A stretch of DNA of 64,000 nt from Anisakis pegreffii. Taxonomy: Eukaryota; Nematoda; Chromadorea; Rhabditida; Anisakidae. The stretch lies in contig JAPYMA010000155.1 in NCBI GenBank assembly GCA_035041965.1, positions 1 to 64,000 of the forward strand, given 5' to 3'. The translations under genes were made by a program, and so were the position numbers. This document shows, in pieces, positions 23,097-37,199 of the stretch; the stretch's first letter is position 1, and every line of letters begins with the position of its first letter. The notes under the pieces are model-generated. The model did no database searches. It saw only the letters and a list, made by a program, of their open reading frames with translations, and was not told the origin of the DNA.

Positions 23097-26000
23097 CTGA
23101 ATAAGATTATCGAGGCCAATAAAATAACCATCCTCATGATTGCCGGGAGTCCACTCAGTTCGATGATCAACTATACGATCATCAATTGATATTGATTTTG
23201 CGAAATCAATCATCCAAATGTTTGCAAGTGCATTATCATACACTAATAATAATGAGCTACCAACCACCTTCAATTAAACACTGATATTTTGAGGCTTCAA
23301 TCAACAGCTCAAATGAGATTGAGATAACCAATGAAAAAAATTGGATGAATATTTAATTGAACAAAAGCTTAAATCAAAAAGTGAAAAAAGAAACCTCGTG
23401 GTGTTTGAAGAAGTAAGATCGCTGAGCGCAATCCCTCATCTTCTTGAGTCTCACCAAAAACTGCTTCCGAACGTGATCACCGCGATTCCCGAAGAATGCA
23501 CGTAATGTTGTCGATATCTCATCGCGAGTCTTCACCTTCTTGAAGCTTTTCTTGAGCACACCACCAGGCATCTTCATTGGTACTTTCATTAGATATGCGC
23601 AATGCTACATATATCATCTCTATATGCTCTTGATTGTATTGTGATTGTGACTGTTGCATCGTCACAATAATATTGTGACTCGTTGATTGATCGATAATCA
23701 ACATTTGTAACTAACAGCTAATGAGTTGATCTCATCCAAAGAAGCATCCAAATAACAAATGCAAACAATGAGATCAACAACAAGAAATATTTCTAACCTT
23801 GGCAGCCTCGATTCGAAAACCTAAAGAAGCAGTGGAGGATTCGTTCTCTCGGAACTGCATATATCGTAATTTAGTAATAGCCATTTCTCTTCTTTCTTCA
23901 TCACTCGGTTCAGAAGGATTTTGAGAGATCATCTTCTGGTATAAATCTGATCGTTTCGCTTGATTCTGAACATCACATTCTGAGAAGGTCCTTTAATATT
24001 TCATTATTATTATCATTATTATCTTTTATATTATTATCTATTGGCTCAAAATGCTTTTTTGAACATTTATGGTACTGAAGAGACTTATGTGTAATAATAA
24101 TAATATACTAGTCTCACCTCGTACCCATTTTAATATCCATTATAGCTGGATTGGTGAATTGTGCGGTTAAGTCTTGAATTTCGATGAACGCTTTAAATTA
24201 GCACTGTTATCACAACATAATAGACATTATTCTATCTAAAGCATTCTATTGAAACGAATCAACTTACAGTCGTTCTTATAGTCGATTTCTTTGTAGAAAC
24301 GAGGTACGAATGCGCTCATCAATGGATCTTGCATCAAGCATCGATAGGCACGTGCTTCTGTATAGTCATTGCACGCTTTCCTCTTCCATAAGGTTTGGTC
24401 GCTGGCTGGTACGATTGTTCCTGCACTTGTATTCACATCATTAACACATAATCTAGCTGACATGAGCAACAAATAAACAAACAACACCTTCATGTCCCGA
24501 TAGCTGCACCCAGTTCTTTAAGCGTTCTTTTAACCAACAGTCCAATGGCAACGCAGTTATTGCCATCGTGTCTACAGATACCTGAAAAACACGCACTGTT
24601 CATCGATAATCCTTATTAATACACATCAAATATGCTTATCGTCGTCTCACATGATGAGGACTGCTTGACGATATCAATTCAAAAACATCAAATCACTCAC
24701 TCGTTATAATGATAGCGAAATGAATCACTATTCTTTAACGCAAAGTGGCATCAATTAGTTGTTATCAATTAATCTTTTTAATTTCATTATTATTATTCAC
24801 ACTACTCTTCGGCACTGTTGTTATTGTGACGGAATATTTACTATACGAACATTGGGCCTGTTAAAGGGTGTGTTGGAGTGCAATCGATGAAATATTCAAC
24901 AAAGAACAACACTCATCACATCTGGGTTTGTCTGCAACGAGAACAAAGAGAACTAACAAGGTATGCACTGGATACCGTAAGGGCTATGCTGATTTACTGT
25001 TCGCAGTAAGTGCCGTCAACAAATAGTCAAAATTAAAGAACAAACGTCATCAAGACGCACTTTACACACGCACATACATACATGTGTTCAGTGCACAGCA
25101 TAATATAATCAATTCAAGGCAGCCACACACACAAAACTTATAATAGAACTGCTATGGGAAGAGGCGATTTTGCATCTTTTTTTATTTTCATTAATGAATT
25201 ACATTCAAAAAATGATTTTTCGTGAATTACATTGAAAAAATGATTTTTTACATGATCAGTCATCATCACGTAGTTATAAATTGGTGTCCCAAAGTGTTTT
25301 TGCACATAGAGGCGGAATGGGCAGCGACGCCCATTGGGACCATCCACGCGCTCCCTGATTGGCCTTCAAAGCTTGAATTTATTGTTAGAAACTCTCAATT
25401 ACATTAATTTCCCCTGGTCATTTTGCCAATTTCCATCCGCGTTCTTACTTTACAAACATCTTTACATCTGTTCTGCGGTGTGAAAAAAAATAGTCGTCCG
25501 ATCGGATATTACAATTCAGCCACTTCAAAGGCTGGCTGTTCGACAGAGTTGATGGGTAGTTCCAACTAGATTGTGCCACAGCCCATTCCGCCCTTACTTT
25601 AAGAATGACGTATTTATAGAATGAACAAACGATGCTCATGTTAACAGACAGTAAATCACTGCGGGCAATCGGCAAATCACCGCTGCCAACGCTTTTACTC
25701 ATTCATTTATTTCATCAGCAATTACAACTTATTACAAATTCATTTGTCTTTCTATTATCACCAATATCACATTCTTCCTTCCCTTCATCCTTCTTCCCAC
25801 TCAGCTGACGATAACAGTGCTGGGTACCCTCTGTATTTAACCTCGATTATTGATGTATTTGGCGAGCACAAAGGCGTTGGGCTACTCTCCCATATTGCCC
25901 AATAATTTTTTGGAAGAGGGACTCAAAATAAGTCCGAAAATGCACTCCGTTTGATCGATTAATTGGGAGCCTGACGATCGCTCACAGTAGCTGCTCGAAA

Positions 26001-26776
26001 CAACCGACAGTAGTAAACCAGTGATCTTTCAGGATCAATAATAAAGAACGATTTTAGACATCCACAGCGATCGTCGTATTGAACCGTTGCAAGTACAAGC
26101 AACCATGAACATCAGGCAGTAATGAATGCTCGTTGCCATAAACACTTCGCGTCATGAAGCATAGTCGAATACCATTCCAGTAAATAATCACAACTTTTGC
26201 CGATCGCTTTTGGCGACCGGCAATTCAATCGCTCAATATCGGAATAACAAGTCCTACCCAGTATAAATGACCATTACCGCAGTGAGCTCACTCTCCAAAG
26301 AGAATTAATTCTTAAGAATACGTTTTGAAATGAACTTTCATTATTACTATTATTATTAGAAATGAACAATCGATATAATATTTTAAGATGAAGTAAATTC
26401 CAAACTCTGATGCAAAACAAAGATATGTGGTTTTCATTATTATCATTGTATTGCAGAAAACCCTCGTATTCTGTATTTAGTGACGTTCTTCTTTAGAATA
26501 ACTGGATGTGATGATAGCAGCGAAGTATCGAACATAAAAAGATCTTTTTAGAGCTAACAAAACAATGTAAATAGCGAACGATGAATGAGTATGAACTGAT
26601 GGTGATGCGCTCTTTTGACTGTTCAATGGTCAGTTAAATAATTGTATGACAATGGATGGATCTCACGAATAATGGTAATAAAAGTAATCATTAATGAAAT
26701 TATGCACAAATTCGACTCGAACTAATCTTATCTGATAGTGAATATAATCGACTTGACCAGTGATAAATAAATTTGA

Positions 26777-26850
<74 letters not shown>

Positions 26851-27603
26851 TCATTAAAGAATAACAATGAAAATCAACAAACAATAATAAACTGGTTTTG
26901 GGAAGATCTTCATTGCACATATATATTAATAAAGTGTTCATAAAGGATGCATCATCGATTCAAGAAAGGTATTCAAAGCAATCAATAAACAAATTATAAT
27001 ATAAATAACGATATTCACGGTAATAAATAAATCACTAGGTGACTAAAGAACTCAGTGAATAAATTCATTAATTAATTCATCACTTCAAGGATCCTTCATC
27101 GTATAAAGAAGTACGGAATTCGCAAATAGTCGACTGCGGAATAGCTGTAAAAATATTCGGTGGATTTGCGCCGAACCACCAAAGCGCATTCGGCGATTAA
27201 CAGAACGATTAAAATTTCGGCAGCACAAGATGTTTTCAAAGAATTCTCGATGGCCAATAGTTCCGTTGATTTCTTCGGAATATACCAAGCCGACTTCAGC
27301 ATTCGGCTGTTGCTTGTAAACACCTAATAGCATTGTTCATCGGGAAACGGGAACCTCTGAGGGGGTTATTCCGCGACAGTCAGTTTTTCCCCGACTTTTT
27401 GGCCAGGTTCGCCTCTCCCAGCCGAGTTTTTCTGTGCGTTGTATGTACAAATACAGACGTATGGATAGACTTTTTTGGCATGCAAAAACAATAAATGCAT
27501 AACAGCAAATGAGTGTGATGGTGAGATATATCGGTTATGTATTTAAATAAAATAAAGAAAATATCAGTTATTATATGAATCGAATGATTCATATAATAAG
27601 TGA

Positions 27604-27650
<47 letters not shown>

Positions 27651-29916
27651 ACTTGGACATCGAGTGGTTGTTTCGTCGATCGATTTTTTAAAATTAGAGT
27701 AATGATTATTTATTGAATTGGTATTTGACTGCGTTTAATTATGCAAAGTATTCACGGCGACTAATTATTTACTCGGTTGTGTTCGGTTGGCCTGCTCGCC
27801 TAGCCAGCGGGGTGACGTAAATTAAGGCTAAAGCAATGCGCACGGAAACGCGAGCATTGTGCCCAGCAACGTTATAAACGTTTGATAGCCTGGCCGATCC
27901 AGGTAATCCAGGTAAAAATACGAATCGAATAAACACCCTTACGACGAGTACTACTTATACTCGTGGTTAATTAAGAGTGGTTATACAAAAAGATTTAAGT
28001 GACTAATTAACACTAGTTGATCAGCAGTTCAGATCAATGATAATGAAACAAACCTGAGCGAGTTTCTCGAGTGCACTGCGCCGATGCACCGGTTCGATAG
28101 CATTTCCAATTGATACATTGCGCTTAAGCGAATTATCATCATCCAAATCGATCTTCTTACTTTTATCAGTCCTTTTACGAAGTACCTGTATTTATGGTTA
28201 TAATCACTGAAACTCAACTCTTGAACAATGCATAGGTGAACCATATTGAAAACATTTGCATAATGTGCGTTTATTGTGTTAATTGTAAGGCGAAATGTTC
28301 ATTGTTAGAAGTGTTTTTTACTGCTAGCCACAAGTGTGGTTAGTGGCAAAATGTGAGTCTTGCTTGGGACCATCTCTGAAACTTGTACGGTCCTGGCACT
28401 CTGTTTCGAGTTGGGTTTGAACTGGCCTCTAGGCTTGTTTTACAGGGACTAACATTGTGAGTTAAAGCGATTGTTTGGCGTCGAGTGCAGTGTGCAAGCT
28501 TACAACAATTTATCACGTCGCTATGTTTGTGACAAGCGAAATGATAAATTTTCGACAGGCCTGCTCAAGCAAACTGGTTTGAGGTCATGACTGCTGTACT
28601 CAGCCTTAAACTGTGCTCAGCTTTACGGACCTTAATCTCATGCTTACACTCGAACGCATTATTCATCCGATCGTATTCCAGCTCACCTCTCAACACTCCT
28701 CTTTTAAAGATTACTCCAAGCGGTCGGTCATCGCTTCACGTTCTACTTTGTTTTTCTAGTCCTTAGACTCAGTTGCTACTTGTGTTAATCAGATTGGGTG
28801 AGTGCTGATTGAATGAATACAATATGAACAAGATCAATTATAATGACAATAAATGAATACATTTGCAAGTGAAGAATTGACTTGTTTCCGTGTATAATTG
28901 AGACTTTTGGAGCGTTCGACAGGCCTGCTCGTATCATTGCTTGTATTGGCGGTTGATGAAGAATTACTGTTATTGTTTTTACTTGTATTCTTACTCGTGA
29001 GTTTAATCGGTTGAATCGATTTGATCGTTTTCGATGCCAGATTTTCAGTGGATGCATTCGGTGATGACGGAAACGGAAAGCACCGAATTATCTTAATATC
29101 AATAATTATTGTTAGCATTCGTATTATCATTGCTCAAAATACGAATGCTATCAGTTATAATGAGTATTTATTCAGCTTTGTAAACACATATGCAAACGTC
29201 TAAAATTTAGTTCAGAGGTTCGGATGTGAAAACTGGATTTGGTAGTGTCGAGTAGCATATGGCTGTGGTGGATATCAGAGAAACAATCCCGTGTGAAAGC
29301 ACCAAAATTAGATGCGAAAATGCGTGCATCGCCGAAAATTTCATCAGTCGGCAGCGATCTACCAACCGATTTCACTTCGACGGGCCACTGAAATTGTCGC
29401 GAAATCGTCGATTGTAAAAGGGATGATGCCGATTGGTTTGAGAGCGTTCCACAAGGCATAATGATAATAACCTGCATAAGAGTCTCTTGTGTAGGCTGAG
29501 AAAGGGAAAACGTGTCGACGGAACAACTCGAATCGCTGGAGATGGGAGTGACCGGTGGTGTGATGTTGCTCGTTGAGGGCACTTTCCACGAGTTGATCAA
29601 CATCGTTGAGCCGAGCAGCGTCGGTTGTGTTTGTGACAGCGCCAACCTGATTGTATTCGTTCACTGATATTATAAATAAACTTATCAATCATCTATTAAT
29701 AATAAGATACGTTTTCGGTTCAGGACGTTGCTGTGAGGAAGCGGGTTGATAATGGTCCTCAATAACTTCTTCATGAGATGCAGACTTGGACTGCTTTTTG
29801 CGACGCCATCCGAGTGATATACATTTCGACTTGTTCGACTTTACATTCATTGAATTTGATTCATTACTGCTGCTCACATTCGGTCTCTGCTCATTTCGAC
29901 TTGCGTTCGCTCCCAT
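23097..29916 (-). CDS. lfe-2: Inositol-trisphosphate 3-kinase
   Basis: Ten minus-strand exons join in phase: 29,916-29,711, 29,646-29,472, 29,091-28,882, 28,185-28,054, 24,581-24,488, 24,420-24,268, 24,190-24,118, 23,990-23,798, 23,604-23,395 and 23,267-23,097. They give 539 residues; a short last exon below 23,097 is not resolved. The enzyme phosphorylates Ins(1,4,5)P3 to Ins(1,3,4,5)P4, ending calcium release. Family marks: NWVQLSGHEGT (about residue 268), DPLMSAFVPRFYKE, the catalytic PAIMDIKMG (about 337-345), LRYMQFRENESST, GFRIEAAK, VVGSSLLLVYD (about 483), IDFAK, and HEDGYFIGLDNL. The first ~260 residues are Ser/Asn-rich and disordered. The start MGANASR fits an N-myristoylation signal. 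PLDCWLKERLKNW may bind calmodulin (inference). A 3.5-kb intron holds several repeats. The symbol follows the C. elegans IP3 3-kinase. Exon 2 may extend further. Confidence 0.88.
25311..25593. mobile_element. Non-autonomous TIR element, 283 bp
   Basis: A perfect 12-base inverted repeat, GGCGGAATGGGC, bounds the element (left end at 25,311; right end at 25,593 on the other strand). Weaker inverted similarity continues inward (TTGGGACCATCCA against TTGGAACTACCCA). It lies in the large intron of the kinase gene. A related end occurs near 21,598. No transposase frame is present. Confidence 0.6.
26778..26848. repeat. (AT)n microsatellite
   Basis: About 70 bases of pure AT dinucleotide repeat in the kinase gene's large intron. 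Confidence 0.95.
27603..27645. repeat. (ATT)n microsatellite
   Basis: Pure ATT repeat just upstream of the SINE-like element at 27,691. Confidence 0.95.
27691..27913 (+). mobile_element. SINE-like RTE derivative, copy 1
   Basis: This 223-base repeat has three parts. The first ~95 bases (with TATTCACGGC and TACTCGGTTGTG) are shared only with the copy at 58,248-58,470. Next come ~50 bases matching the 5' head of the RTE element at 42,366-45,225 (CGCCTAGCCAGCGGGGTG, then GGCTAAA.CAATG). Last come ~70 bases matching the RTE 3' end (TTTGATAGCCTGGCC, then AATCCAGGT repeats). There is no coding frame. It lies in the large intron of the kinase gene, antisense to that gene. Confidence 0.85.
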
Positions 29917-31332
<1,416 letters not shown>

Positions 31333-31659
31333 ATGCATGACGATACTAACGCGGCATTCAGAATGACTTACTTCATTCCAGACCGAGATGGAAACGATGT
31401 CGGAAATATGACGGGAATTGAAGAGATTAAGATTTCGAAAGGTAATTCAAAGGGAACTGTCAATTTTGATAATCACTTCTACCATCATTGTACAGTAAAA
31501 ACCGGTTGTTCAGTTTCAGTGCTCTTCAAGAATATCAAATGTACAAAAGCACTCACTCACAAGGATAACAACAGTAATAACAACAGTAATAATGATGCCT
31601 CATTAGTTTATTTTCTATTAGTTTTACTGCTAAATATCCGGTATTTTCACGGTCAATAG
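31333..31659 (+). CDS. Putative C-terminal exon, possibly GPI-anchored
   Basis: The 108-residue frame has ordinary amino-acid composition (FRMTYFIPDRDGND, YHHCTVKTGCSVSVLFKNIKC) with three cysteines. An Asn/Ser stretch follows, then a hydrophobic end (DASLVYFLLVLLLNI), which looks like a GPI-anchor signal or a single membrane helix. It lacks an N-terminal signal peptide, so it is probably the last exon of a larger gene whose earlier exons I could not place. I do not recognise the family. A chance frame cannot be ruled out. Confidence 0.35.
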   Translation: MHDDTNAAFRMTYFIPDRDGNDVGNMTGIEEIKISKGNSKGTVNFDNHFYHHCTVKTGCSVSVLFKNIKCTKALTHKDNNSNNNSNNDASLVYFLLVLLLNIRYFHGQ

Positions 31660-34376
31660 TTTTTATCATTATCAATCTTATCAGTTCCGTAGTAATCATA
31701 GGTATCCATCTGGTTAGATCGCAATGCAACTCCGCATACGAATCATTCGAAATCATAATCCATTATATATCTTCTCCATTCTGACTCTCTCGTTATCCAG
31801 TTTTCATTCTCATTCACCTCTCCGTCGAATTAAACAGCGCGATGTGCAAAGAGACTTGGGGGAACTTCGTTTTTTTTGGCAGATTTTAGTTAATTGCGTA
31901 TATGGAGAAATTGGCAATTGCAATGTGAATTTGGATCGAAGTATAATAGTTTAGTGCATATAAAAGCGATGGATAATTGACTCAGAATAAATAGAATAAC
32001 TTACATGCATATTGCGATTGCTTCATTGAATGTTGGTGATTGAGTTTATTTCTTAAAATGATAAGCAGTTGAATATCAGTGGTTTGCACTCCAATCAGCT
32101 CAGTTCAGCTGCAATAGATTCGAACACAGTAGTTCAACAGTGTCGCAGATAATTGCTCTCCTATCGTTACAAACGACTATTATAACGATTTGATCAGCTC
32201 AATGCTACCAACCACAAATAATACTCCGCCCTTGAAACATTTTTGCAAACGTTCACTCTTTTCTAAACGTATGCAAAGACGAAAATCAAAGTGTTTATAT
32301 ACATACATATAAATTCATGTGGACACATAATTCTAATTAAGTTTCCATTTGCAAAAGTGAAGTGATCATAATAGTGATAGATAATTGATATGTGAAAAGG
32401 CAAAAAAAAATCATATGCTCAGTTTGTGTCTTCAATAAACTTCATTTGATTGTATCAGCAGTGCATTCACATTCACAGATATGGCTAGAGCTAAGCGCAA
32501 AGGATCTCGCTCAAAGCGAGCTATAATAATTCTGCTGGTTACTCGAGAAATTCCCTTCTGCAAAGAGTTCACATTGCCTAGTTAAATCAATGACAATACT
32601 ATCAATAGTCAACCCTAACACAGATCTAGTATGTTGATAATTAATGCTAATAAAATGATCGAATAACGAAGAAACTGGTGGTTAAGAAAGTGAATTCGCC
32701 ACACTGAATTGCTATGATCAGCCCGAAAAGACGTCACAACAAGCGTTCAAAAAGCAAATAAAACACGATTGCGATCGATACAACAACACACCTTGTTATG
32801 GCAATCAATTATTATTACGGTTATGAACAGAATGTTTACATCAAGCAATTGATAACAACAATAAAAAGATAACAACACTAATAATCAGATAACAGGTGAA
32901 CTATGATACAAATCATATATATGCTTGCAATGAAACAAAAAGAAAAGACAAATCTCTGAATTGAACATATCAAATAAACATGAATAATAAAAAGCAGTGA
33001 ATCAATTGTACACGGTGAATCAGCAAACTGAATGAATGTTCTGAATGATTCAGATCCTGCGTATGTCCTTCCAGACTTGGATTAATCATATCCACCAAGC
33101 AAATCACATCAAAACAACACTGTGCAAAACAACTCGATAATGTGTTCATGTGTACATAGATCAGTTAGTTCTGCTTACTGTCAACATTGCTCTTCGCTAC
33201 ATCAATCCAAACACGTTCCAGCATTTTCCACGGTTTTTAAGTGTTTGCTCGCCACAATTTTAGATCTTCTTGGATTGATACACTGAACCACGCTTGAAGC
33301 CGAATGCTCCACTGAAAACGGCACTATTTTGGTTTAGTTGACGCACTACTCAAAATTGGAAGATCTCTGATTAGAAGATTAGTATCATCGGCCCTTGATT
33401 ACAGTTCCTTTGATTTTCTATTGTTTCATCCCTTCTTGTACGCGTGCTATATATTGCTTTTTCATTATGCGTCTACCCAGATGCAGCATTTCCTATCATG
33501 AACTTTAACTACATATATTTAAGACGTTAAACAACAGTCTTCGATAATACTGTTTTTGTGAGAACTATGAGATAAAAATTGGTTCATGATTTTGGTGGTC
33601 TTAAAGAAGGCAATTGGGTTTAAGATGTGTTGTTCTATCCCAACATTATATAGAGTGCAAACCATTCCTTGAATTTATCACCGTCCACGGCAGTTTTAGT
33701 AACTATTTGACGAAGTTTGAATCCACGAAACTGATGGAATACCGTCACACAAGAAACTATTTATTCTACGGCTTCTGATGCTTCTAAATAGTGAATTGTG
33801 AAATGAATCGATCCCGAGGGTAAGAAAAAAATTTATATATTTAGAAACAAAAAGAAACTCTGAACGCAAAACTATCATGCATAACCTCTGCAAGCATTCG
33901 ATTTTAAATGGATTAATTTAATCCTTGATGTTCAGATGATTGAAAGACGCTGATCGTTGTCAGAGTTCGTTTGCAATCATCTTAACGAGCACAATTCTGT
34001 ATAGTGTTTCGAATTTATCGATCTCCATCGAGAAAACATCTCAACTATTAGACGGATATGATGAGCGATACAAGCGAAGTTCGTAATGGTAGCAGACAAA
34101 AAAGTGACTGAGAGAAGTTTGCTTTCGGATTTTCAAAAAAATTCGCTTAATTTCAGCGTTGTGGGAGCTAAACTAGAAGAATGCCTAAAAACTTAAACTG
34201 TCACTGGTATAACACTGTCAATGCAGTCCTCTACAATAACGAAAAGTTGAGATAGCCAACTGCTTCTCAAAATCATCCATTTTTCCACAATTCCCGAAGT
34301 GGGCTCGAAGTAACACCAACACACAATACGATTTGTAGAGCTATTACTAATAAGCTCAGAGTTCGATACATATATG

Positions 34377-34606
34377 CAAGGTGTTCCAAAAATGTACACA
34401 CCTTTCATCAGGTGATAACTCAATTGTTTGTTTTTTCTTTGCAAAATTAACCCACTGAACACCGAATGATGGCAGCCAGACTAAACTTTGAAAAAAAAGA
34501 AATGCATTCTAAAATGCTGAAACATGTTGAAAATTCAATAAATTATAATGAACATCTAGTTTACAATTATTTAAAATGTGTTTATAATTTTTTTCGGGAC
34601 ACCTTG
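34377..34606. mobile_element. Mariner-like MITE, 230 bp
   Basis: The left end reads CAAGGTGTTCCAAAAA and the right end, read on the other strand, CAAGGTGTCCCGAAAAA. The interior is AT-rich and non-coding. The GGTGTCCC-type end next to a TA (TACAAGG on the right side) is typical of Tc1/mariner-related short elements. On the left the TA has become TG. Confidence 0.65.
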
Positions 34607-35149
34607 TATTAATAAAGCAAAGAGAGTTGTACGATCAAAAACCGTGCTGGTAGTAGCGTTTCGTTGGTTCTTAGTCCACACCTTCTTACAAGCTATCTAC
34701 GCGATGTTGTCTTAAACCAATCACTTAACGCATGAACAATGCATGTGTACATCGTATTCATATCAACATAAAACGCACATCATATCACTAGATGTGTCCA
34801 ATGGAATCAACTGTGTGTCACTGCTGGTGCATGGTATGGCAACAAAAGTCTCGAAATACAATACGTTCCTCCCTCCCCCCCCCCGCTAATAACCTACTAT
34901 TTCCACGCATACCGCCAGAAAAAACCGAAAACATGTGCAGAAATTGCTCAGTGCCGTGGATGTAATTAATTTTTGGAATGAAACAAGTATTTTTAGAAAT
35001 TTGTTAGGCAACTGCAGAAACAATATGAACATCAGCAGACAACAACGAAAAGCAACGATAAAACATCCGTGAAAAAATGGAACATATCAACAAGTTCATT
35101 CAAACCTGAAAATTGAGATCAATCATATATGTCTCTCACCAAACTGGAC

Positions 35150-36540
35150 ATCTTTTCTGCCGTTTCAAGGAGCGCAACCGATTTGTACTGCTCACAAGAG
35201 ACGATATCAGCCAATATATCCAAGAATCAGCTGAGTCTAACCGTGACAAGAAATCATGGTGCTGCTGAGCAAACTGAAGAATATGAGTAGTTTAAAAATG
35301 GTACTCGTAATGTTTCTGTAGAACTGTGTCGTTGATCACGCTATAGTTATCAAACGTTCACACTTCGGCATTATTATAGCATGGCTTGAGTAGTTTGATA
35401 TCTCATCAGAAAATCAGTTATGTCTCTTGAATTGAGCAAAATCCGTTGACAATATGCATGATATTCCGAATGCTGAGGATCAGCTAAATCCGATAATAAC
35501 AGGAAATCATGATGTTGCTGGATAAACTTGAGAGTACGGGTAGTTTGAAAATGGTGCTCGTGATATTTGTGTAGAACTACATCATTGATCACGTTAAAGT
35601 GGTCAAATGAACAGAGTCTGTTATATCTCTTGAACTAAGCAAGATCCGTCGACAATGTATATGATATTCTAATTGTTGAGAATCCGTTGAATATGTTGGT
35701 AGAAAGAAATCATGGTGTTGCTGCGCAAACTTGAGAGGACAGGCAGTCTGAAAATGGTGTTCGTGATAATTCTGAAGACCCGTATCATTGATACCACTAA
35801 AGTGATCAAATTTGCAGAGTTTGGCGACATTATCGAATGACTCAGATAGTTTGACATTCCATCAGAAAATCATTTATATCTCTGGCATTAAGCAAAATCT
35901 GTCGACAATATGTGTAATATGCTGAAGGCCGAGAATTTACAAAATAATTGTGACTAATTTGGCTTCTGTTGAGAATTGTACAAGCCAGAGATTCAGAGAA
36001 CAGGGTTAGGAAGCGTGTAGCCATGAGTGTTCAAATATCCGAGGGGAGAATATATTGTCACAACGGCATTTCCTCATAAGAATACAACTCTACCAAATAT
36101 TAGCTACTCTCAATCAATCCTCATTGCTCATGAAAGACGATGTCAGGCAAATCTCTAGGCAATCCTGACTGTGAGAGTACCGCTAGCTTGAAGATGGTAA
36201 GTCTTGTTAGAGTGCCATAATAATGTATACATCGATCTGTAGTGATACAATGTATATAAACGAGCGCCACTGCGCTGGTTGAGACACCTTTAAGAAATTA
36301 GCTATATCTCGTCACGTAAGCAGAATCGCCTGACAACATCTATACTTTTCTGAATCGAGAGGTTTTTCGGAACCGAAGGTGTGAAGGAATCAGTATGTTA
36401 CTGGGCAAACATGAGAGTACCGTCAGCTTGAAGATGGTAACCCTGACAGTGCTATAGTAATGTACAGATCGATCCATATTGATACAACAATGTATGTATG
36501 TAAAAGAGCGCTAATGCGCTCGTTGAGATACCTTTAAGAC
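35150..36540. repeat. Diverged tandem repeat, unit about 200-250 bp
   Basis: At least five decayed units can be seen, with matching words near 35,250, 35,500, 35,705, 36,160 and 36,390. Shared words include GAAATCATGGTG.TGCTG, CAAACTTGAGAG, AGTTTGAAAATGGTGCTCGTGAT, CATTGATCACG and, in the last two, GAGAGTACCG.CAGCTTGAAGATGGTAA. Spacing is irregular (about 205-455 bases), so units have gained or lost sequence. No coding frame persists through the units. Confidence 0.65.
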
Positions 36541-37010
36541 GTCTCAAGGGGTTAAGTACCTTATGCATTTAACTCTAAATTGGGTACTTTCCGTATTCAA
36601 TGCAACTTTGTCATTTTCAGACCCCTAAACCCACAAAATGTACCTTGGTTTTCTTCGAATAAGAATGCTCTGATAGGGTTTTTCAAGCCCTACGAGATGT
36701 AGGTAATCACTTTGTTTGCATCTCATTTCTTTGGTCTGAAATCGGTTAGTATGTAAGTATGAGTCGTGTTATCACTCAAAATTTTCTATTTGAGACCGCT
36801 CAAGATTTTCATTATGAACACTTTTCAGAAGAGCTAATTAAACGTGATGGAAAATTTTATTTTCTACAAAACGGTCAGAATTTCTGTAATCATTCTGCAA
36901 TGCATTATCCTCAAAAACGGTCCTTTTCAGACACACCATTCGTATAAAATTTGATGACTCAATCGCTCAATCACACGTTGACCTATTGTGCATGCCATTG
37001 GATGAATCGG

Positions 37011-37050
37011 CCCCTGCGCTCAGACTCGTTTTATGGCGAATTGCGACGAC
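37011..37050 (+). promoter_or_regulatory. Shared upstream motif of vps-20
   Basis: CCCCTGCG at 37,011 and TTTTATGGCGAATTGCGACG at 37,029 lie about 150-190 bases before the vps-20 start codon. A very similar pair lies before the BTB gene (53,241-53,270), and CCCCTGCGCT before FAM91 (41,031). The role is inferred from position and repetition. Confidence 0.4.
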
Positions 37051-37199
37051 ACCTGTTAGACCACACCCCTTACGCAAACTGCACAATTATCCGTTGTCAA
37101 CCCCTGTCAAATAGGTGTTTCAGATAGTAATATCGACGAGTTTTTATCGGATATTGTTCAAAGTGGTGTGATTAGATGAACGATAAACGTTGAATCTCA

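Larger units (their letters stand above)
31660..37199. other. Long intergenic region with repeats
   Basis: No gene is supported over about 5.5 kb. It contains a mariner-like MITE (34,377-34,606), a poly(C) run near 34,869-34,883, a diverged tandem array (about 35,150-36,540) and a likely promoter segment near 37,011. A 62-codon frame at 36,759-36,947 is not supported by any domain. Confidence 0.45.

Noticed and set aside
24420..24493. Start MKVLFVYLLLMSA on the minus strand as a signal peptide of a secreted protein
   Set aside because: These bases are an intron of the IP3 3-kinase. The flanking exons join in phase to give SGHEGTIVPAS, which is the family sequence.
26663..26941. Frame with long Tyr-Ile repeat
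   Set aside because: It is produced by an (AT)n microsatellite. The similar frame at 31,029-31,259 has the same cause.
27129..27382. Possible TIR element with GCGGAATA ends
   Set aside because: Only about 8 bases match in inverted orientation, with gaps beyond, so the evidence is too weak to call an element.
36759..36947. 62-codon frame upstream of vps-20
   Set aside because: No family resemblance and no splice continuity. The region is more likely upstream sequence of vps-20.
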